A DNA stretch of 17,282 bases from Alkalibacterium sp046484155. GTDB taxonomy: Bacteria > Bacillota > Bacilli > Lactobacillales > Carnobacteriaceae_A. Position 1 is the first letter of the stretch, and each line of letters starts with the position of its first letter. This document shows, piece by piece, positions 1 to 4,670 of this stretch. The stretch covers positions 1 through 17,282 of the forward strand of contig NZ_JAWOBT010000031.1 of NCBI RefSeq assembly GCF_046484155.1, in the 5' to 3' direction. The notes under the pieces are model-generated. The model made no database searches, was not told where the DNA came from, and saw nothing but the letters and a program-made list of their open reading frames with translations. Made by a program: the position numbers and the translations under genes.

Positions 1-357
1 CAAGAAGCGTATACTGCGAGTCAGTTGAAATTAGCTGATGTGATCACACCAGAAGAGAACGGCGTCATCACGTATGTTTACGATTTCGGAGATTCGTGGG
101 AACATTCCATTCGAGCAAGGAAATTTTATTCCGAGAAGAAGCGAATGTTTCCTAAATTGATGCTCATGTCGGGTGATCCAGTACCTGAAAACGTCGGGGG
201 ACCTCCAGGCTATCACTATTTTCTGGAAGTCATCAACGATCCAACACATGATGAACACAGCGTTATTAAAGAATGGGCCAACGATTATTTATCACGTCTG
301 ATGATTTATAATGATGTCAATCATTTTAATCATGAGCTGAAAAAAATGCATACTTAA
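1..357 (+). CDS. pRiA4b ORF-3-like protein, 5' end outside the window
   Basis: The frame is open from base 1 to a TAA at 355-357, giving 118 codons, so the gene begins left of the window. A TTG at 25 could be read as a start, but no ribosome binding site precedes it and the frame continues upstream. The segment YDFGDSWEH (about residues 26-34 of the visible part), followed by GDPVPENVGGPPGYHYFL and NDPTHDEH, is the signature of the plasmid pRiA4b ORF-3-like family: an acidic/aromatic YDFGD.W.H core, a P.E..GG..GY loop and a C-terminal helix. The biochemical role of this family is not established. Members occur alone or as C-terminal parts of larger proteins, and some travel with insertion sequences, but no element end is visible here. 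No partner gene can be assigned because the left side is missing. Confidence 0.85.
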   Translation, partial: QEAYTASQLKLADVITPEENGVITYVYDFGDSWEHSIRARKFYSEKKRMFPKLMLMSGDPVPENVGGPPGYHYFLEVINDPTHDEHSVIKEWANDYLSRLMIYNDVNHFNHELKKMHT

Positions 358-681
358 TGTGGTTCGTTCCTTAGGTCCTTGTTAGGTTAAGCTTACAAAC
401 AATGACGTCAGGAAATTTCCTTATTTTTATTAGGTAAACAGGGCTATAAAAATAGCGTTATATGGTATGATTGATAGTAACGATAGCGAATTTGTAATGA
501 GTGTCAGAGTGAGAACCCTCAGTTTCAACTGAAGGATGACTCTCGATGCAGGGCAAGAGCAATTACCGGATTCAAATTTTTCTAATATTTAAAGAGCGGA
601 GAAAGCAAAAAGACTAGTTCCGACTCTCTCACGTTAGTTAAGCGAGAGAATCGGACTAGTCTTTAATGCAACGATAATTTG
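358..681. other. Gene-free stretch with a possible small structured RNA
   Basis: No coding frame with a ribosome binding site is visible on either strand. On the plus strand a promoter-like pair TTGATA (471-476) and TGTAAT (493-498) with a 16-bp spacer precedes nested inverted repeats. AGAGT (506-510) pairs with ACTCT (539-543). Inside it, CCTCAGTT (517-524) pairs with the AACTGAAGG segment (527-535), with one bulge. AATTTG (489-494) can also pair with CAAATT (573-578). The stretch ends in the long hairpin at 609-664. A small RNA of about 160 nt starting near 505 is possible, but it matches no RNA family I recognise. Confidence 0.3.
609..664 (-). terminator. Intrinsic terminator of the GntR-family gene
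   Basis: AAAGACTAGT (609-618) pairs with ACTAGTCTTT (655-664), and the stem continues inward through CCGA.TCTCTC / GAGAGA.TCGG with one bulge and one mismatch. Read on the minus strand the stem is followed by TCTTTTTGC, a good U-tract, 18 bp after the regulator's stop codon. On the plus strand only a short TTT follows, so it may also stop plus-strand transcription weakly. Confidence 0.8.
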
Positions 682-1392
682 TTATTTCGTAATTATTGTT
701 TCGGCAACAAAGCTATCTGAGCGATGTTTCGTCACACAGTATTCGATCGAATCGCCTGTATCCAAGTAAGCGATCTGTTCAGTTACTGCTATCGGATCAT
801 TATGCTCGATAGCAAGATAGCCTGCTTCTTCGTCACTGGCTTTTTTTACGGTGAAACGACGATGTGCACTTTGAATCGTTAAACCTAAATCGTCAGTGAT
901 GTATTTATAGATAGAACCCTCAAGATGTTTTTTCTCTAATCCAGGAACACGTTCGATCGGAATGTAGGTCTGTTCGATCACGACCGGTTTATCATCAACG
1001 ATTCGTACGCGATGGATATCGTAGACAAAACTTTCGGGTTTGAGATTCAGTTTGTCTTGAACAATTTCATTGGCCTGGACAACTTTAAACGTCAATATGT
1101 TGCTTTTTACTTTTTTGTTATTGTAGAATGAAGTTAAACCACTAATTTGGTTAGTCTGAGTGATACGGACAATTTCTTTTTCACTTAAGTCTTTGACAAA
1201 CGTTCCGGAACCGCGGCGTTTGATAATTAAACCTTCTTCAACTAATAAGTCAAGGGCACGCTTAACTGTCATCTTGCTCGTATTATAACTTTCGCATAAA
1301 TCTTTTTCGAAAGGCAGCTGTTCGGTCGCAGTATAATCGCCATTTATTATTTTTTCTTTGATATCGGTATAAATTTCTTCATATTTTTTCAT
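682..1392 (-). CDS. GntR-family transcriptional regulator with UTRA domain (HutC type)
   Basis: A 236-residue repressor-type protein. Residues 1-70 form the winged helix-turn-helix of the GntR family (IYTDIKEKIINGDY, LPFEKDLCESYNTSKMTVKRAL, then the wing with RRGSGTFV). Residues about 90-230 are the UTRA effector-binding domain with its YIPIERVPGL motif, normally a sensor of sugar phosphates or other small metabolites. The frame is open 22 codons further upstream, but the ATG at 1392 is preferred because GAGGTG lies 4 bases before it. The gene is divergent from nanE across 177 bp, so control of nanE and of itself is the natural inference, possibly with an amino-sugar phosphate as effector. 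The effector cannot be read from the sequence. Confidence 0.88.
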   Translation of the reverse strand: MKKYEEIYTDIKEKIINGDYTATEQLPFEKDLCESYNTSKMTVKRALDLLVEEGLIIKRRGSGTFVKDLSEKEIVRITQTNQISGLTSFYNNKKVKSNILTFKVVQANEIVQDKLNLKPESFVYDIHRVRIVDDKPVVIEQTYIPIERVPGLEKKHLEGSIYKYITDDLGLTIQSAHRRFTVKKASDEEAGYLAIEHNDPIAVTEQIAYLDTGDSIEYCVTKHRSDSFVAETIITK

Positions 1393-1433
1393 AACGCACC
1401 TCACTTTCATATAGAATCGACTCACGTTTTTGA

Positions 1434-1532
1434 GTATACCATACGGAATGAAAAACACAGTACCATTACATGATAAGTATACATTTGTAACATCCGATTA
1501 AATAACATCTCATATATTAAATATGATATACT
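1434..1532. promoter_or_regulatory. Divergent control region of gntR and nanE with GTATAC sites
   Basis: Two copies of GTATAC, at 1434-1439 and 1477-1482, are 43 bp apart. A near-copy ATATAC lies at 1526-1531. On the minus strand the first site overlaps a TATACT -10 candidate for the regulator. The third overlaps TATACT (1527-1532), the best -10 candidate for nanE, whose -35 is weak. Palindromic GT..AC cores are usual for UTRA-domain GntR proteins, so these are plausible operators for autoregulation and nanE repression. CATAT-N5-ATATG (1511-1525) is another inverted repeat just upstream of the nanE -10. Binding is inferred only. Confidence 0.45.
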
Positions 1533-1569
1533 TAATAGTAGGAAAAATCAAGCATTAGGAGGGCTAAAA

Positions 1570-2250
1570 ATGTTAAATAATTTTAAAAAAGGCTTAATTG
1601 TTTCTTGCCAGGCAATATCCGATGAACCGTTACATAGTTCATTTATCATGGGTCGTATGGCCAAAGCAGCAACGGAAGGTGGTGCAGTAGGCATTCGCGC
1701 CAATTCAAAGGAAGATATCGCAGAAATAAAAAAACAAACCTCTCTGCCTATTATCGGCATAGTCAAAAGACATTATCCGGACACAAATGTCTATATTACA
1801 GCGACAATGAAAGAAGTGGACGAATTAATGGACGTGGGTTGTGACATGATCGCACTCGATGCCACAAAACAAGTAAGACCAAAAGGTGAAACATTGGAAG
1901 ATTTCATAAAGGCGATTCGTGAAAAGTATGATGATGTTTTACTGATGGCTGATACGTCGACCGTTGAAGAAGGGGTGGAAGCTGAACGCTTAGGATTTGA
2001 CGTGGTTTCTACAACCTTGGTCGGTTACACCAGCTACACTAAAGATCAGTCGATTTTTGAGAATGATTATGCGATGTTAAAAGAATACTTGGCTGCCATT
2101 TCTATCCCGGTAATTGCTGAAGGAAATCTCAATACCCCAGAACGAGCTAAAGCCTGTTTAGATCATGGTGCCTATGCTGTTGTCGTTGGCAGTGCGATCA
2201 CGCGGCCACAAGTGATCACTAAACGCTTCGTTGATAAGATGAGTGAGTAA
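1570..2250 (+). CDS. nanE: N-acetylmannosamine-6-phosphate 2-epimerase
   Basis: A cytoplasmic TIM-barrel enzyme that converts N-acetylmannosamine 6-phosphate to N-acetylglucosamine 6-phosphate in sialic acid and ManNAc catabolism. The 226-residue length is normal for the family. Recognisable parts are GLIVSCQA near the N-terminus, GAVGIRAN (38-45), GIVKR with Lys66 in the position of the known catalytic lysine, DMIALDAT (92-99), LMADTSTVEEG (125-135), and VIAEGN with Glu184 as the second catalytic residue. VVVGSAITRP forms the C-terminal phosphate-binding loop. AGGAGGG ends 6 bases before the ATG. No nanA, nanK, nagA or transporter is adjacent: upstream is the divergent GntR regulator and downstream is a strong terminator, so it is a single-gene unit here. 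The rest of the pathway must lie elsewhere in the genome. Confidence 0.95.
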   Translation: MLNNFKKGLIVSCQAISDEPLHSSFIMGRMAKAATEGGAVGIRANSKEDIAEIKKQTSLPIIGIVKRHYPDTNVYITATMKEVDELMDVGCDMIALDATKQVRPKGETLEDFIKAIREKYDDVLLMADTSTVEEGVEAERLGFDVVSTTLVGYTSYTKDQSIFENDYAMLKEYLAAISIPVIAEGNLNTPERAKACLDHGAYAVVVGSAITRPQVITKRFVDKMSE

Positions 2251-2255
2251 ATACT

Positions 2256-2344
2256 AAAAAAGTGGACAATGGATCGACGACGAACCCTGAAGTCAAACGC
2301 TACTCGTTTGACTTCAGGGTTCGTCCTTCTGCGTCCACTTTTTT
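2256..2344 (+). terminator. Two-tier intrinsic terminator of nanE
   Basis: The outer arms are AAAAAAGTGGAC (2256-2267) and GTCCACTTTTTT (2333-2344). They enclose a second, perfect 20-bp stem (2279-2298 with 2306-2325) with a 7-nt loop. It lies 6 bp after the nanE stop and ends in six T on the plus strand. The matching A-tract makes it bidirectional. The stem is unusually long for a simple terminator. Confidence 0.9.
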
Positions 2345-2358
2345 CATTTCTGGAAAGA

Positions 2359-2386
2359 GGAAACTGACCCCGCTGGGTCAGTTTCC
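2359..2386. repeat. Perfect 12-bp hairpin with GGAAAC/GTTTCC base
   Basis: GGAAACTGACCC (2359-2370) and GGGTCAGTTTCC (2375-2386) form a perfect stem with the loop cgct and no T-tract. The base of the stem and the following CAC match a second hairpin at 12453-12478 downstream of another gene, while the top of the stem differs. Confidence 0.7.
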
Positions 2387-2409
2387 ACGACCTTTGCAAG
2401 TTGAGAAAG

Positions 2410-2437
2410 GCATACTCGTCTTCGTGGGCGAGTATGG
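2410..2437. other. Hairpin in the nanE downstream region
   Basis: CATACTCG (2411-2418) pairs with CGAGTATG (2429-2436) around a 10-nt interior, with no T-tract. It lies between the nanE terminator and the 52-bp array. From 2438 to about 2486 I see nothing further. At 2487-2498 a weak match to the inverted box of the array may be a decayed first unit. Confidence 0.5.
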
Positions 2438-2513
2438 ACAATATGAAGCTCGAAGCAGGGCATTGTTTAGGTTGGTGAGCACGGATAAGTACCCATTCGG
2501 TCGCTTTATTCTT

Positions 2514-2889
2514 TGAGTAGTCAGTAGGGTACCGGTCAGGTATCCACTCAACGAATGTTATATAGTGAGTGAGCATTAGCGTTATCAATTAGGGATCACT
2601 CATTTTCAAGTATTTCGTGAGTGGGTATTACAGAGCGTCGAAAAAGCCCGCTCACCGGATAAAAGCACTGGAGTGGTCACTACAGTACCCTTCGAGCGCC
2701 AACTCGTCACGCAGCAGCTTATGAGTGGTCAGTAAAGAGGGGGACAAGTGACCAGCCATCAGTCGGTGACTTCTGAGCAGTCACTAAACGACCAGGATAG
2801 TGCTAACTCTGAAACAGAGATTCATTGAGTGGTGACTACTTATCTTTCAAGTGGCCACTGAAGTTGGAAAAGCTCTTCAGTGGTCACTT
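2514..2889. repeat. Tandem array of diverged 52-bp units with paired inverted boxes
   Basis: Thirteen-base boxes begin at 2514 (TGAGTAGTCAGTA), 2566 (TGAGTGAGCATTA), 2618 (TGAGTGGGTATTA), 2670 (GGAGTGGTCACTA), 2722 (TGAGTGGTCAGTA), 2774 (TGAGCAGTCACTA), 2826 (TGAGTGGTGACTA) and 2877 (TCAGTGGTCACTT). The spacing is 52 bp six times, then 51. Within each unit, 12 bp after the box, lies an inverted copy with approximate consensus AGTGNCCACTCA: GGTATCCACTCA, AGGGATCACTCA, AAAGCCCGCTCA, AGCGCCAACTCG, AGTGACCAGCCA, AGTGCTAACTCT and AGTGGCCACTGA. The two spacers (12 and 15 bp) are essentially unrelated between units. Most units can fold into a hairpin, for example 2617-2625 with 2647-2655, 2726-2731 with 2749-2754, and 2566-2571 with 2597-2602. 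No gene or known element accounts for it. The period is close to five helical turns. Confidence 0.85.
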
Positions 2890-2893
2890 TTTT
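2850..2893 (+). terminator. Intrinsic terminator formed by the last boxes of the array
   Basis: AGTGGCCACTGAAG (2850-2863) pairs over 14 positions, one of them G-U, with CTTCAGTGGTCACT (2875-2888), followed by T2888-T2893. The arms are the inverted box of the seventh unit and the box of the eighth, so the array itself ends as a plus-strand terminator. The last bases, CACTTTTTTCA, are identical to the end of the nanE terminator. Confidence 0.8.
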
Positions 2894-2917
2894 CAAAAAA
2901 AATTGATGATATAAGGA

Positions 2918-2951
2918 AAGCCTTCGACTCTTTCGAGTCGAAGGCTTCTTT
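2918..2951. terminator. Bidirectional terminator between the array and the reductase gene
   Basis: AAGCCTTCGACTC (2918-2930) and GAGTCGAAGGCTT (2935-2947) form a perfect 13-bp stem with a TTTC loop. On the plus strand CTTTTT follows. On the minus strand, directly after the reductase stop codon, a weaker CTTTCCTT follows. Confidence 0.85.
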
Positions 2952-3653
2952 TTAATATCCGAGATAATAATCAAACACAATGTGTGTAAAATTAATATTG
3001 TTTTCTCTTAAACGTTTACTGATATCTTTGACACTTTTTGGTTTGCCAGCTACATAATAGGTGGCATCATTGCCCAAGTTTTCCGCCAATTTCAAATAGG
3101 TCTCCCGGGTTTGGTCACGACCCGTTGTGTAGAATGGACGGAATTTTGGATTGCTTAAAGCGATGCGGTCTAATTCTTCTTTAAATAAATGGGTGTCAGA
3201 AGATGAATAGACAAGAAAAACATCTCGGCGCGTGTCATGTTCAAGCTGTTTGATCATGGCCCGGTTGGCTGTAATACCAATGCCGGCTGCGATCAAAACG
3301 ACAGGAGAGGTTGCATCTTTCACTTTGTACCACCCAAAAGGACCGACCATATTTACTTTATCTCCTTTAGAAAGAGAGAAAAGAGCCTGCTTGAAACCGC
3401 TGACAGGTTCATTGGCATGGGTAGCGATCAACAGTTTGTTTTCCGAAGGGGAGGAAGCGACTGAAAAAATCCGGAAAGAGCGTCCTTTTACTTTCTTGCC
3501 TGGAAGGGTAAATATTCCATGTTCTCCTGGATCCCACGTGAGTCCTTCTGGATAATCAAATGTAATAACATAATAATCATCGTGTGGATTGTCGATCGAA
3601 TCAATGGTCAAACTCGTTCGGCTAAATATGCCCGTAAAATCGGTGATTTTCAT
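2952..3653 (-). CDS. FAD/NAD(P)-binding oxidoreductase, ferredoxin-NADP reductase type
   Basis: A 233-residue stand-alone flavoprotein of the ferredoxin reductase superfamily, predicted to move electrons between NAD(P)H and an unknown partner through FAD or FMN. The N-terminal beta-barrel (about 1-108) carries RSFRIFSVAS, with R61-I-F-S64 as the flavin-binding RxYS-type motif, and GPFG at 104-107. The C-terminal NAD domain has AAGIGITANR (122-131), where the usual proline of GIGITPxR is Ala129, then LVYSSSD and YYVAGKP (199-205). There is no [2Fe-2S], globin or other fused domain and no transmembrane segment. AAAGGAG precedes the ATG at 3653 by 10 bases. A terminator separates it from the upstream aldo/keto reductase, so it has its own promoter, but I find no convincing -35/-10 pair. 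The electron acceptor is not predictable. Confidence 0.87.
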   Translation of the reverse strand: MKITDFTGIFSRTSLTIDSIDNPHDDYYVITFDYPEGLTWDPGEHGIFTLPGKKVKGRSFRIFSVASSPSENKLLIATHANEPVSGFKQALFSLSKGDKVNMVGPFGWYKVKDATSPVVLIAAGIGITANRAMIKQLEHDTRRDVFLVYSSSDTHLFKEELDRIALSNPKFRPFYTTGRDQTRETYLKLAENLGNDATYYVAGKPKSVKDISKRLRENNINFTHIVFDYYLGY

Positions 3654-3707
3654 TTTTAATTTACTCCTTTCGATAGTGCATTTTTTAAAAAGAAAAATGA
3701 ATAGTAA

Positions 3708-3751
3708 AAACCCGTTAACTCACTAAGAAAGCTTAATCAGTTAACGGGTTT
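3708..3751 (-). terminator. Intrinsic terminator of the aldo/keto reductase gene
   Basis: AAACCCGTTAACT (3708-3720) pairs perfectly with AGTTAACGGGTTT (3739-3751) across an 18-nt loop. On the minus strand it is followed by TTTTTAC. It starts 17 bp after the reductase stop codon. Confidence 0.88.
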
Positions 3752-3767
3752 ATATTTTAGCGATTAA

Positions 3768-4580
3768 TTATTTACGCACATCTCTGATTTTTTTAAGTGT
3801 TTTAACATCTTCATCAGATATTTCAAAGTCCAGCTCTCTGTTCTGCTTGATACGTCCTTCATGTGTTGATTTTGGTAGAGGAAGCGTATCTCTTTCCAGA
3901 CAGTAACGGATAGCCAGCTGAGCAACTGTTACGCCGTATTTTTCAGCCATGTCTTTAAGTTCCGGCATGTCTAATACTTGACCAGTTGCTAAAGGTGAAT
4001 AGGCTTCTACAACGATATTATGCTCTTTACAGAAGGCTAACAATTCTTCCTGATCTTTACCAACATAAAATGGGATTTGATCAGCCATTGGGACGATATC
4101 ACATTGATCTAAAATCGGTTGCAGGTGTTTGATTTCAAAGTTTGAGACACCGATCGCTTTAATTTTTCCATCATTATACAATTTTTCCATTGCTTTCCAT
4201 GACTGAACATTTCCTTCAGTACAATCCTTGCCTATTTCATCCCAAGGCCAAGGGGCATGGATAAGGTACAAATCAAGATAGTCGACACCTAAATTAGTGA
4301 TTGTTTCGTTGAATGCCTCAAGTGTTTCATCATAGCCTTTAGTTTGAGCAGGCAACTTGCTTGTAATGAAAATATCTTCTCTCGGTAAGTCAAAGTCACG
4401 AATCGCTTTCCCTACATTTTCTTCGTTGCGGTAAGCTAAAGCAGTATCGATGTGAGTGTAGCCGTTTTTAAGTGCCATCGTCACTGCATCATATGCTTCG
4501 CTGTTAGGGATTTGCCATGTACCAAATCCAATACTTGGAATCGTTACACCATTGTGAAAAGTAAATTCTTGTTTCTTCAT
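3768..4580 (-). CDS. Aldo/keto reductase, diketogluconate-reductase-like
   Basis: A cytoplasmic NADPH-dependent carbonyl reductase of the AKR superfamily, 270 residues, normal for the bacterial AKR5-like branch. The family TIM barrel starts with IPSIGFGTWQ. The catalytic tetrad is complete: Asp45 and Tyr50 in HIDTALAYRNEENVG, Lys75 in ITSKLPAQ, and His108 in DLYLIHAPWPW. IGVSNF and the cofactor phosphate motif PKSTHEGRIKQN near the C-terminus are also present. AGGAGG lies 10 bases before the ATG. The gene is followed by its own terminator and preceded, 90 bp away, by the DUF4153 gene on the same strand with no terminator between, so read-through is possible. A separate promoter with a palindrome and a near-consensus cre site lies in the gap. 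The physiological substrate is unknown; reduction of reactive aldehydes or keto sugars is typical. Confidence 0.93.
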   Translation of the reverse strand: MKKQEFTFHNGVTIPSIGFGTWQIPNSEAYDAVTMALKNGYTHIDTALAYRNEENVGKAIRDFDLPREDIFITSKLPAQTKGYDETLEAFNETITNLGVDYLDLYLIHAPWPWDEIGKDCTEGNVQSWKAMEKLYNDGKIKAIGVSNFEIKHLQPILDQCDIVPMADQIPFYVGKDQEELLAFCKEHNIVVEAYSPLATGQVLDMPELKDMAEKYGVTVAQLAIRYCLERDTLPLPKSTHEGRIKQNRELDFEISDEDVKTLKKIRDVRK

Positions 4581-4605
4581 TTTTTACATTCCTCCTAAAA
4601 ATTCA

Positions 4606-4647
4606 ATACTTTTTCAGTATAACGTAAACAAGATGAAAATGCTTACT
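4606..4647 (-). promoter_or_regulatory. Promoter/operator region of the aldo/keto reductase gene
   Basis: On the minus strand TATACT (4621 to 4616) is a good -10; the -35 is weak. It is overlapped by a perfect inverted repeat ATACT-N5-AGTAT (4606-4620). About 12 bp upstream of it, ATGAAAATGCTTACT (4633-4647, plus strand) matches the Firmicute CcpA cre consensus WTGNAANCGNWNNCW except for the central C, placed where it would cover the -35. These are candidate sites only. Confidence 0.35.
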
Positions 4648-4670
4648 TTTTGTTTGTGATTTGAAAAATG

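Noticed and set aside
1..357. Insertion sequence remnant, because pRiA4b ORF-3-like genes sometimes travel with transposons
   Set aside because: No transposase fragment, terminal inverted repeat or target duplication is visible in the window.
1393..1458. N-terminal extension of the GntR regulator (22 more codons)
   Set aside because: It would place coding sequence over the promoter and GTATAC site, has no ribosome binding site, and family members begin at the MKKYEEIY-like helix.
2172..2588. Minus-strand open frame of 138 codons and a plus-strand frame at 2262-2516 over the nanE terminator
   Set aside because: Both cross the perfect inverted repeat, which makes them read alike on the two strands (TNPEVKR and FDFRVR in each). 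Neither has a ribosome binding site, and they overlap nanE or the array.
2514..2889. CRISPR array
   Set aside because: The repeats are only 13 bp and diverged, each unit carries a second inverted box inside the would-be spacer, and no cas gene is present.
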